This document shows, piece by piece, positions 1 through 6,744 of a stretch of 8,962 nucleotides of DNA; position 1 is the stretch's first letter, and the number at the start of each line of letters is the position of its first letter. The position numbers and the translations under genes are program-made. The notes under the pieces are model-generated. The model saw only the letters and a program-made list of their open reading frames with translations, searched no databases and was not told where the DNA came from. The stretch is from Methylococcales bacterium (lineage in GTDB: Bacteria; Pseudomonadota; Gammaproteobacteria; Methylococcales; Methylomonadaceae): NCBI GenBank assembly GCA_023134955.1, contig JAGLUC010000073.1, positions 1 through 8,962 of the forward strand, in the 5' to 3' direction.

Positions 1-956
1 AGATGGATAAGTATGTGCTGACTCCAGAGTTAACTCAGTCAATTGCATTTAGCATCATGAATAAAGAGCAAATTACTGAATTTATTAAAACCAAAGATTT
101 GGATTTTGCCATTAGTTTACCCGATGGCAGTGCCCGATTTAGAGTTAATGCTTTTTTTCAACGAAGAACTGTTGGCTTAGTCTTACGATTAATCCCCGCT
201 AAAATCCCCAATCCTAAAGACCTGGGATTGCCTGATATTTTATTAGACCTGGTATTACACAAAAGAGGCCTGTTATTAATGGTAGGGGGAACTGGCTGTG
301 GTAAAACCACTTCTTTAGCGGCGATGATTAATCATCGTAACAAAAACTCACAAGGACATATTTTAACCATTGAAGACCCTATTGAATTTTATCACCCTAA
401 TTTAACGTCTATCGTCAACCAACGTGAAATAGGTGTAGATACATCATCGTATCAACGTGCACTAAAATCCAGTTTGCGAGAAGCACCTAATGTCATTTTA
501 GTTGGTGAGATTCGTGACAAAGAAACTATGGAAGCTGCTCTGGAATTAGCCAATACAGGGCATTTATGTATTTCGACACTACATGCAAACAATGCCAATC
601 AGGCAATAGAACGAATTATTAATTTGTTTCCTCAAGCTGAGCATAAACAATTATTAATGGATCTTTCTGCCAACATAAATGCTGTCATATCTCAACGACT
701 CATTCCTACTCCAGGTGGTAAGCTTTGTGCTGCCATAGAAGTGATGATTAATACGCCTTATATTTCAAATTTAATTTTAAAAGGTGAGTTAAGTGAAATT
801 AAAGAGGCAATGACAAGCAGTGGAGGAAAAGGCATGAAAACTTTTGACGATGCCTTATACGAACTTTATCAAAATCAAAAAATTGCCTTGGATGAAGCTT
901 TACGAAATGCTGATTCCCGTAATGATTTGGAAGCACGTATTAATTTTGGCAAATAA
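1..956 (+). CDS. pilU: Type IV pilus retraction ATPase PilU (5' end missing)
   Basis: This is a hexameric secretion-type ATPase of the PilT/PilU family, acting at the inner-membrane base of type IV pili to support pilus retraction and twitching motility. Numbering from the first visible Met (position 3), one sees Walker A GGTGCGKT (95-102), the Asp box around LTIEDPIEF (121-129), Walker B VILVGEIRD (164-172) and the His box TGHLCISTLHANNA (185-198). The stretches HRNKNSQGH, CISTLHANNANQA and the tail TFDDALYELY match PilU better than PilT. The frame is open to the left edge, and the Met at position 3 falls where PilU proteins are already about 35-45 residues in, after the N-terminal 'GxSDLxxxxG' region; the true start is therefore off the window. 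PilU usually has about 380 residues and follows pilT, which I infer lies upstream. The Walker A has Cys and Thr where PilT has Ser and Ser. Confident on family, fairly confident on PilU over PilT. Confidence 0.9.
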   Translation, partial: MDKYVLTPELTQSIAFSIMNKEQITEFIKTKDLDFAISLPDGSARFRVNAFFQRRTVGLVLRLIPAKIPNPKDLGLPDILLDLVLHKRGLLLMVGGTGCGKTTSLAAMINHRNKNSQGHILTIEDPIEFYHPNLTSIVNQREIGVDTSSYQRALKSSLREAPNVILVGEIRDKETMEAALELANTGHLCISTLHANNANQAIERIINLFPQAEHKQLLMDLSANINAVISQRLIPTPGGKLCAAIEVMINTPYISNLILKGELSEIKEAMTSSGGKGMKTFDDALYELYQNQKIALDEALRNADSRNDLEARINFGK

Positions 957-994
957 TATGCTCCACACAGACGGCTAATTTTAAAAGACATCAA

Positions 995-1807
995 ATGGGA
1001 ATATTAAACCAACTCCGCGACCAGGCTGATCAAAAAAAAGCAAACACTATTGATCAAAATACTGTTAAAGAGCAGCTAGAAAAGAATTACCAAACTGATA
1101 TTTTACCGAGTATGCAGAAAACCTTTCATTTTATGAAAGAGCTTGTAGATCATTTAAAATTTCTTGAACATGCCATAAAAATAGAAAACTATAGTAGTCA
1201 GTACCCACAGTTTGGAAGGTTAACCCAAACTCATTACAAAATTAATACTGATGGCTTTGTCGGTTTCGTTGATCCAGAGCAGCTTATGCAAATCAATGTT
1301 TCTTTTCAGTGTGTAGGAGATGGCGAGTTTATTATAGAGAGGAAAGGTAGACTTGCTATTGAACAGGAAATTGCATTTCTTCATGACAAGCAAATAAAAT
1401 TCAAATGGAATCCTTCTCAAAACTTTAATAAAACAGCTAACATAAAAGTATACAAGAGTTTTCCTGTCAGTTTTCGTTTTGAAGTTGATTACGATCAATC
1501 TCAGATTAAGCTGCATATTAGAAATCACTCTGAATTTGATACCTACACAAAGGTCTTTCATCCTCATGAGATTAACCATGAATTATTAGATGAAATTGCA
1601 CGCTTTATGCTAAGAAAAGACAGCGACTTTATTTTGCTACAAATTTCAACCCAACAAAAAAAAGATATTCAACAGCGCCTAACTGAATACAATAACCAAC
1701 AAATCATCATGCAGCAACAAATTCAACTTGAAGAATTAAAAGAAAAAGAATTAGCTGAAAAAAGTTTTTTATCTCAGATAAACCCATTTTTAAAAAATAA
1801 AAAGTAA
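995..1807 (+). CDS. Conserved-looking protein of unknown function with coiled-coil tail
   Basis: I do not recognise a named family. The 270-residue product has no signal peptide or membrane segment and should be cytoplasmic. Residues 1-65 are predicted helical and charged (MGILNQLRDQADQKK at the start). Residues about 75-190 look like a beta-rich domain with alternating hydrophobic strands (VGFVDPEQL, INVSFQCVGDGEFIIERKGRL, FPVSFRFEVDY, IKLHIRNH). Residues 192-210 form a helix (EINHELLDEIARFMLRK), and 217-257 form a Gln/Glu/Lys-rich helix likely to make a coiled coil. It ends in a short hydrophobic-basic stretch, FLSQINPFLKNKK. The start has only a weak upstream purine run (AAAAGA), and 38 bases separate it from pilU, so it may be cotranscribed with pilU. 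Codon use and AT content match the neighbours, and the long frame with a structured-looking translation argues for a real gene. A pilus-related role is only a guess from position. Confidence 0.8.
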   Translation: MGILNQLRDQADQKKANTIDQNTVKEQLEKNYQTDILPSMQKTFHFMKELVDHLKFLEHAIKIENYSSQYPQFGRLTQTHYKINTDGFVGFVDPEQLMQINVSFQCVGDGEFIIERKGRLAIEQEIAFLHDKQIKFKWNPSQNFNKTANIKVYKSFPVSFRFEVDYDQSQIKLHIRNHSEFDTYTKVFHPHEINHELLDEIARFMLRKDSDFILLQISTQQKKDIQQRLTEYNNQQIIMQQQIQLEELKEKELAEKSFLSQINPFLKNKK

Positions 1808-1815
1808 ATCTCTCT

Positions 1816-1844
1816 AATATTCTCGCTCCTTTTTACGCTATAAT
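1816..1844 (+). promoter_or_regulatory. Putative sigma-70 promoter of the glyQ operon
   Basis: A perfect TATAAT lies at 1839-1844, preceded by CGC that comes close to an extended -10 element. The region 17 bases upstream (1816-1821, AATATT) is a poor -35 match. Transcription would begin near 1850, giving a leader of about 28 bases before the glyQ GTG. It sits in the 70-base gap after the unknown gene, the only gap upstream of glyQ. The assignment rests on a single good hexamer in AT-rich DNA. Confidence 0.45.
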
Positions 1845-1877
1845 TGACGGTTTCCTATTGTCTAAGCAGTAACCGCC

Positions 1878-2795
1878 GTGGCTAGTACAAACAACGATTT
1901 ATCAACTTTTCAGGGGCTAATTCTAGCCTTACAGCAATATTGGTCTGAACAAGGCTGTATTTTATTGCAACCATTAGACCAGGAAGTAGGTGCAGGGACA
2001 TTCCATCCTGCTACTTTTTTGCGTGCCATTGGGCCTGAGCCTTGGAATGCTGCTTATGTACAACCGTCAAGAAGACCGACTGATGGACGTTTTGGTGAAA
2101 ATCCCATGCGTCTGCAACATTATTACCAATATCAAGTCATCTTAAAACCATCACCAGTTAATATTCAAGAGTTATACCTTGATTCTCTACGTTATTTAGG
2201 ATTGGATTTGCTCGAACATGATGTACGCTTTGTTGAAGATAACTGGGAATCACCTACTCTTGGTGCCTGGGGGCTTGGCTGGGAAGTCTGGCTAAATGGT
2301 ATGGAAGTCTCTCAATTCACTTATTTTCAACAAGTGGGTGGTCTGGAATGTAAACCAGTCAGTGGTGAGCTAACTTATGGTCTTGAACGTATCGCCATGT
2401 ATATTCAGGGCGTGGAAAGTGTTTATGACTTAGTCTGGACATATAACCCTCAAGGCACTGTGACTTATGGTGATGTGTTCCACCAAAATGAAGTGGAAAT
2501 GTCAGCATTCAACTTTGATCATGCCAATGTCGATTTTCTTTTCACCTGCTTTGATACTTACGAACAAGAATGCCAGAAACTAATTGAAAAAGATCTACCA
2601 TTACCAGCTTACGAAATGGTTTTAAAGGCATCCCATACCTTTAATCTATTAGATGCCCGCCATGCTATTTCCGTCACAGAGCGTCAACGCTATATATTAC
2701 GGGTTCGTAATTTATCAAAATCAGTAGCAGAAGCTTATTATAATCGTAGAGAATCTTTAGGGTTTCCTATGCTACAACAACAGCAAGGAGATTAA
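1878..2795 (+). CDS. glyQ: Glycyl-tRNA synthetase alpha subunit
   Basis: This is the catalytic subunit of the bacterial alpha2-beta2 glycyl-tRNA synthetase (EC 6.1.1.14), which activates glycine with ATP and charges tRNA-Gly in the cytoplasm. The 305-residue length is normal (about 303 in E. coli). Class II hallmarks are clear: FQGLILALQQYW (11-22), QPLDQEVGAGTFHP (31-44), the motif 2 region from RPTDGRFGENP (66-76) to HYYQYQVI (81-88), GAWGLGWEVWLNGMEVSQFT (129-148), and motif 3 GLERIAMYIQG (168-178). The start must be the GTG at 1878: an in-frame TAA lies at 1863-1865, no ATG or TTG lies between it and the conserved FQGLIL, and the first internal Met is far inside the fold. No Shine-Dalgarno sequence is evident before the GTG, in contrast to glyS. 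It heads a tightly packed unit, with only 2 bases between its stop and the glyS start. Confidence 0.97.
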   Translation: MASTNNDLSTFQGLILALQQYWSEQGCILLQPLDQEVGAGTFHPATFLRAIGPEPWNAAYVQPSRRPTDGRFGENPMRLQHYYQYQVILKPSPVNIQELYLDSLRYLGLDLLEHDVRFVEDNWESPTLGAWGLGWEVWLNGMEVSQFTYFQQVGGLECKPVSGELTYGLERIAMYIQGVESVYDLVWTYNPQGTVTYGDVFHQNEVEMSAFNFDHANVDFLFTCFDTYEQECQKLIEKDLPLPAYEMVLKASHTFNLLDARHAISVTERQRYILRVRNLSKSVAEAYYNRRESLGFPMLQQQQGD

Positions 2796-2797
2796 TC

Positions 2798-4864
2798 ATG
2801 GCAGAATCTAAAGACTTATTATTTGAATTAGGCTGTGAAGAATTACCCCCTAAATCGCTGCTTAAACTAAGCAAAGCTTTACTCAAACAAATAGAGGCTG
2901 GATTAAAAGAGGCTAATCTAAGCTACTCCTCCGCCAAGGCCTATGCCAGCCCAAGACGCTTAGCTGTCATTATTAATGGCTTACAAAGCTCTCAAGCTGA
3001 TAAATCCGTTGAAAAAAGAGGCCCTGCAGTTCAAGCTGCCTTTGCTAAAGATGGCACACCCAGCAGAGCGGCCGAAGGTTTTGCTAAAGGCTGTGGAACG
3101 ACTGTAGACAAACTAGAGCGTTTAAAAACAGATAAAGGTGAATGGTTAGCCTTTAATCAACATGTAAAAGGTCAAAAAACCGAACAGTTAATACCTGAAA
3201 TTATCAAAAAAAGCATTCACTTACTGCCTATTGCCAAAAGAATGCGCTGGGGAAATAATCCAGTAGAATTTGTACGCCCGGTTCATTGGTGTGTGCTTAT
3301 TTATGCTAAAGATATTATTGATGCCACTATTTTAGGTTTAAGAACCGGTAACCAGTCGCAAGGTCATCGTTTTCATTCACCAGGGAAAATCACTATTAAT
3401 CAGCCTGCTGATTATGTAACTACATTAGAACAACAAGGGAAGGTAATTGTAGACTTTGCTCAAAGACAACTAATCATTCAAGAAAAAGCTAACGCCATTG
3501 CCAAAACAGTCGATGGTATTGCCCATATAGAAACGGATTTATTGGAAGAAATTACTGCATTAAATGAATGGCCTGTACCTGTGCTTGGTAATTTCCCTGA
3601 ACGTTTTCTTGATTTGCCGACGGAAGTGTTAATCACAACCATGCAAAACAACCAGAAATACTTCCCGGTTAAAGACTGCAAAGGTAAGCTTTTACCCCAT
3701 TTTATTACTTTTAGTAATATTGACAGCCATCGTCCACAGTCTATTCAACAGGGTAATGAACGAGTTATTTTACCTAGACTTGCTGATGCCGAATTCTTTT
3801 GGAATCAAGACAGAAAACAGACATTAGAACAACGAATCCCCAGTTTAAACAATATCATTTTTCAAAAAAAACTAGGCACAATAGCTGACAAGACAAAGCG
3901 TGTTGAAAAGTTGTCCGAAATTATCGCCCAACAACTCAATGCAGATGTTGTTTTAGCAAAACGTGCTGCACATTTGGCAAAAGCCGATTTAATGACTGAT
4001 ATGGTTGGAGAATTCGCCAGTCTACAAGGCGTTGTCGGTCGTTACTATGCCCTGGCTGATAATGAGCCTAAAGAAGTTGCCATTGCTATTGAAGAACAAT
4101 ATTTCCCTAAACAATCTGGTAGTCCGACACCTGGTACAACGACTGGGCAAATTCTGTCTTTAGCAGAAAAAATTGACACACTCTGTGGGATTTTTAGCGC
4201 AGGACTTATACCAACAGGTGACAAAGACCCCTATGCCTTAAGAAGAGCGACTTTAGGCTTTCTCAGAATTATTATTGAAAATGAACTTGATTTAGATATT
4301 ATTAAGTTAATCAAGTCTTCATTAGCATTGTTTAAGCATGATTTTGACCAACAAAAAACCCAAACCCTGCTGATTGACTTTGTATTTGAACGCCTAAAAG
4401 GTTACTGTTTAGAACACGATTATACTGCTGATGTTTTTGATGCCGTTATCAGTGTTCGACCAAGCCAACCTTTAGACTTTATGCAACGGTTACAGGCAGT
4501 AAAAGCATTTAGAACATTACCAGAAGCTGAAAGCCTGGCAGCGGCTAATAAACGTATCATTAATATTTTAAAAAAATCTGCAACCCGGCCTGCTGACTCA
4601 ATCGGTCACTTAATCGAGGAACAGGAAAAAAAGCTACATACAGTTGCTATCATTGCGGTTAAAGCAATTAAACCCATGCTAGAACAAAAAGATTATCATG
4701 CTGCCCTTACTCGTCTGGCACAATTAAGAGATGAAGTAGATGCTTTTTTTGATCATGTTATGGTCAATACTGATGATTTAGCCCTGCGTGCCAGTCGTCT
4801 GGCGTTGTTATCTATGCTATCCAGGCAATTTCTTGAAATAGCAGACATATCCAAGCTTCAATAA
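2798..4864 (+). CDS. glyS: Glycyl-tRNA synthetase beta subunit
   Basis: This is the beta subunit of heterotetrameric glycyl-tRNA synthetase, which binds tRNA-Gly and is needed for charging by GlyQ. At 688 residues it is full length (689 in E. coli). Family landmarks run in order: LLFELGCEELPPKSL (7-21), SPRRLAV (51-57), MRWGNNPVEFVRPVHW (149-164), TMQNNQKYFPV (281-291), the block from DLMTDMVGEFASLQG (397-411) through GRYYA, PTGDKDPYALRRATLGFLR (472-490), and a C-terminal DALR-type anticodon-binding region ending around LALRASRLALLSML (661-674). The start has a strong ribosome site, AAGGAG at 2785-2790, seven bases before the ATG. Its stop overlaps the gmhB start by one base (TAATG), so translation of gmhB is probably coupled to it. 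Nothing looks broken or foreign. Confidence 0.97.
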   Translation: MAESKDLLFELGCEELPPKSLLKLSKALLKQIEAGLKEANLSYSSAKAYASPRRLAVIINGLQSSQADKSVEKRGPAVQAAFAKDGTPSRAAEGFAKGCGTTVDKLERLKTDKGEWLAFNQHVKGQKTEQLIPEIIKKSIHLLPIAKRMRWGNNPVEFVRPVHWCVLIYAKDIIDATILGLRTGNQSQGHRFHSPGKITINQPADYVTTLEQQGKVIVDFAQRQLIIQEKANAIAKTVDGIAHIETDLLEEITALNEWPVPVLGNFPERFLDLPTEVLITTMQNNQKYFPVKDCKGKLLPHFITFSNIDSHRPQSIQQGNERVILPRLADAEFFWNQDRKQTLEQRIPSLNNIIFQKKLGTIADKTKRVEKLSEIIAQQLNADVVLAKRAAHLAKADLMTDMVGEFASLQGVVGRYYALADNEPKEVAIAIEEQYFPKQSGSPTPGTTTGQILSLAEKIDTLCGIFSAGLIPTGDKDPYALRRATLGFLRIIIENELDLDIIKLIKSSLALFKHDFDQQKTQTLLIDFVFERLKGYCLEHDYTADVFDAVISVRPSQPLDFMQRLQAVKAFRTLPEAESLAAANKRIINILKKSATRPADSIGHLIEEQEKKLHTVAIIAVKAIKPMLEQKDYHAALTRLAQLRDEVDAFFDHVMVNTDDLALRASRLALLSMLSRQFLEIADISKLQ

Positions 4865-5412
4865 TGTCTCAAGCATACGTATTACTTGACCGAGACGGTG
4901 TTATTAACCATGATTCTGATAACTATATAAAGTCGCCCGCTGAATGGCACCCTATTGAGGGCAGTCTTGAAGCCATTGCTCTATTTAATCGTCATGACTA
5001 CAAAGTGGTTATCATCACTAATCAGTCGGGTCTAAGCAGAGGTTTTTATGATGAACAAACTTTGACTGCAATACACCAAAAAATGCAGCAATTAGCGGCT
5101 GAAAAGGGGGGCGAAATCGAAGCCATTTTTCATTGTCCTCATGCCCCCGATGATAATTGCCGATGTCGAAAACCTAAACCAGGCTTATTAACTGACTTTG
5201 CAAAAAAATATAACACCTCTTTGTCTGATATTTATTTTATTGGTGATAAATTAGCTGACGTTCAAGCAGCTAAAGTTGCTGGTGCAAAACCTTTGTTAGT
5301 AAAAACAGGTAAAGGTCAGCGTACTTTAAATAATAACCCTGAAATTACCGTTCCCATTTTTAAGAACCTATATGACGCTGCAAAATTCATCATCTCAGAA
5401 AAATTGTTTTAG
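4864..5412 (+). CDS. gmhB: D-glycero-beta-D-manno-heptose 1,7-bisphosphate 7-phosphatase
   Basis: GmhB removes the 7-phosphate from heptose 1,7-bisphosphate, a cytoplasmic step towards ADP-heptose for the inner core of lipopolysaccharide. It is a 182-residue HAD phosphatase. Motif I is LLDRDGVIN with nucleophile D9 and general acid D11; motif II is ITNQSG (51-56); the basic residues lie in CRKPKPG (101-107); motif IV is FIGDKLADV (125-133). The zinc-binding loop specific to GmhB and its close relative, histidinol phosphatase, is present as C91, H93, C99 and C101. The absence of his genes nearby and its place after glyS, as in Pseudomonas, favour GmhB over a histidinol phosphatase. The ATG shares one base with the glyS stop and has no obvious ribosome site of its own, pointing to translational coupling. 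Its 3' end overlaps the acyltransferase gene by 41 bases. Confidence 0.92.
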   Translation: MSQAYVLLDRDGVINHDSDNYIKSPAEWHPIEGSLEAIALFNRHDYKVVIITNQSGLSRGFYDEQTLTAIHQKMQQLAAEKGGEIEAIFHCPHAPDDNCRCRKPKPGLLTDFAKKYNTSLSDIYFIGDKLADVQAAKVAGAKPLLVKTGKGQRTLNNNPEITVPIFKNLYDAAKFIISEKLF

Positions 5413-6133
5413 AGTCTATCTTGGCTCCTGCATACTATTTGTTTATATCTTTACATCCGCACTAGTAGTCGGTATTCTCATTATCTTATGTATTATATTG
5501 CCTTTTTCAGTTCGATATAAAATAGCAACCTTATGGGTAAGTTCTATTATGTGGGTTACAAAAGTAACTTGTGGACTAACTTACCGGGTTGAAGGCTTAG
5601 AAAACTTACCAACCGACCAAACTTATGTTGTTCTCTGTAAACATCAGTCTGCATGGGAAACCTTGGCATTACGCTTGTTTTTACCGATGCAGACAACTGT
5701 ATTAAAACAATCTCTAACATGGATTCCGGTTGGTGGCTGGGCTTTGGCAACATTAAAACCCATTGCAATAGATCGTAAAAATCAAAGAGACGCTCTAAAA
5801 ACACTTATTACCCAAGGCATTGCTCGGCTAAAAGAAGGCTTTATTGTCGTTATCTTCCCAGAAGGCACTCGTGCTGCGCCTAATGAAAATTTAAAATTTA
5901 ATGCGGGTGGTGCTATGCTGGCACAAAAAGCCAACAGACCTGTCATACCTTTAGCTCATAATGCAGGGGAATTCTGGCCTAGATACAGCTTTTTAAAATA
6001 CCCAGGAACCATCACTGTAAAATTGGGGCCTGCTATTTCAACAACAGAGAAAAAAGCCAAACAAATTAATTCAGAAGCTGAGGAATGGATTGCTCAAACA
6101 ATGAATGAGATATCAACATCTTCCAGCTTATAA
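5372..6133 (+). CDS. 1-acyl-sn-glycerol-3-phosphate acyltransferase (PlsC/LPLAT family)
   Basis: This enzyme is expected to acylate lysophosphatidate to phosphatidate at the inner membrane, in phospholipid synthesis. It has 253 residues. A hydrophobic membrane anchor covers about 18-45. The acyltransferase blocks are KHQSAWET (90-97), KPIAIDR (129-135), the glycerol-phosphate site FPEGTR (162-167) and VIPLAHNAG (191-199). The catalytic motif is H91-X4-E96 rather than the textbook HX4D. From memory, the HQSxWET form recurs in the PlsC subfamily found next to gmhB and glyS in Pseudomonas (lptA), so it is probably functional. The ATG at 5372 lies inside gmhB and gives a 41-base overlap; AAGAA at 5362-5366 is a weak ribosome site. 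No ATG, GTG or TTG lies between it and the membrane segment, so this start is the best available. It could be called plsC or lptA; I leave the symbol empty because several paralogues share these names. Confidence 0.92.
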   Translation: MTLQNSSSQKNCFRVYLGSCILFVYIFTSALVVGILIILCIILPFSVRYKIATLWVSSIMWVTKVTCGLTYRVEGLENLPTDQTYVVLCKHQSAWETLALRLFLPMQTTVLKQSLTWIPVGGWALATLKPIAIDRKNQRDALKTLITQGIARLKEGFIVVIFPEGTRAAPNENLKFNAGGAMLAQKANRPVIPLAHNAGEFWPRYSFLKYPGTITVKLGPAISTTEKKAKQINSEAEEWIAQTMNEISTSSSL

Positions 6134-6157
6134 GCTTTAACTAAACATATAATAATT

Positions 6158-6565
6158 ATGAAAAAAATATTACTCTTATGTGCCTCAACTCTTTTTTTAA
6201 CCGCTTGTACGGATAAACAACAATATGAAGAGGCTGTCTTAGCAGAAATGCAACAAGAAAAAGATCTAAAAGATTACAAAATTGATCCTGAATACATGAC
6301 CCAATGTGTTGTTGAACTGACCACTAAAGAAATGCCAGGGCTTTTCGCTTTTGACCCCTACAGAATGACTGCTTATCAAAATTACACAAAGATGATAACC
6401 ATGGGTACTGTAGAAAATAAACAACAAAGACTAGAAGAGCTTCGTACATTATTTGGCTCTCCTCAAGAATTAACTAAAGCACATGCAACCTATACCACTA
6501 GTGTAATGGACTGTATGGCATCTATTATTGCCAAATCTGAAAACAAAGAAGAAGACAAAAAGTAA
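6158..6565 (+). CDS. Small putative lipoprotein of unknown function
   Basis: I do not recognise the family. The 135-residue product starts with a clear lipoprotein signal peptide: a basic start (MKKI), a hydrophobic core LLLCASTLFL, and the lipobox LTAC with the acylated cysteine at C17. The +2 residue is Thr, not Asp, so by the Lol sorting rule established in E. coli it would go to the outer membrane, facing the periplasm. The mature part is about 119 residues, helical and charged, and has two further cysteines, C50 and C119, which could form a disulfide. The tail is highly charged (KSENKEEDKK). It lies 24 bases after the acyltransferase gene with no clear ribosome site, so it is probably the last gene of the glyQ unit. 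A role in the envelope is inferred only from the lipobox and the lipid and LPS genes beside it. Confidence 0.85.
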   Translation: MKKILLLCASTLFLTACTDKQQYEEAVLAEMQQEKDLKDYKIDPEYMTQCVVELTTKEMPGLFAFDPYRMTAYQNYTKMITMGTVENKQQRLEELRTLFGSPQELTKAHATYTTSVMDCMASIIAKSENKEEDKK

Positions 6566-6566
6566 G

Positions 6567-6593
6567 TTAGCTAATAATTTAAATAATTACTAA
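6567..6593. repeat. AT-rich imperfect inverted repeat after the lipoprotein gene
   Basis: Starting one base after the lipoprotein stop, TTAG (6567-6570) pairs with CTAA (6590-6593) and TAAT (6572-6575) with ATTA (6586-6589), with one bulged C at 6571 and a further mismatch inside. The stem is almost all A-T and no clean T run follows, so it is at best a weak transcript end or a protein-binding site. In DNA this AT-rich it may be chance. Confidence 0.3.
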
Positions 6594-6684
6594 TTTGCTT
6601 ATAAAGACTCATTCCCACTAGTAGCCTAAAACTGCATTTGCCTGGCAAACAATAACTCATGTCAAAATTATTACCATTAGAGAA

Positions 6685-6713
6685 CTGATTTTTCTTAATA
6701 TAAATGTTATTAT
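6685..6713 (+). promoter_or_regulatory. Putative extended -10 promoter of the min operon
   Basis: TGT-TATTAT (6705-6713) forms an extended -10 element (TGn plus a hexamer one base from TATAAT). CTGATT at 6685-6690 is a half-matching -35 at a 17-base spacing. Transcription would start about 25 bases before the minC ATG. The 179-base gap at 6566-6744 is the largest between genes in the window, so a promoter here is expected. An overlapping TATAAA at 6699-6704 is an alternative. Confidence 0.4.
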
Positions 6714-6744
6714 TTAAAAATCAACGCATGAGAAGTTATAGGCA

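Noticed and set aside
1220..1579. Long minus-strand open frame inside the unknown 270-residue gene
   Set aside because: It is antisense to a better-supported frame, has no ribosome site and its translation shows no recognisable domain. Similar antisense frames in glyS, the acyltransferase gene, minC and minD were dropped for the same reason.
1842..1851. AATTGACGGT near the glyQ promoter, found inverted at 8910-8919
   Set aside because: A 10-base match is expected many times by chance in about 9 kb, and the flanks do not extend it.
6148..6153. Perfect TATAAT just before the lipoprotein gene
   Set aside because: It ends four bases before the ATG, so a transcript would start at or inside the start codon, and there is no -35 match. 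Most likely chance in AT-rich DNA.
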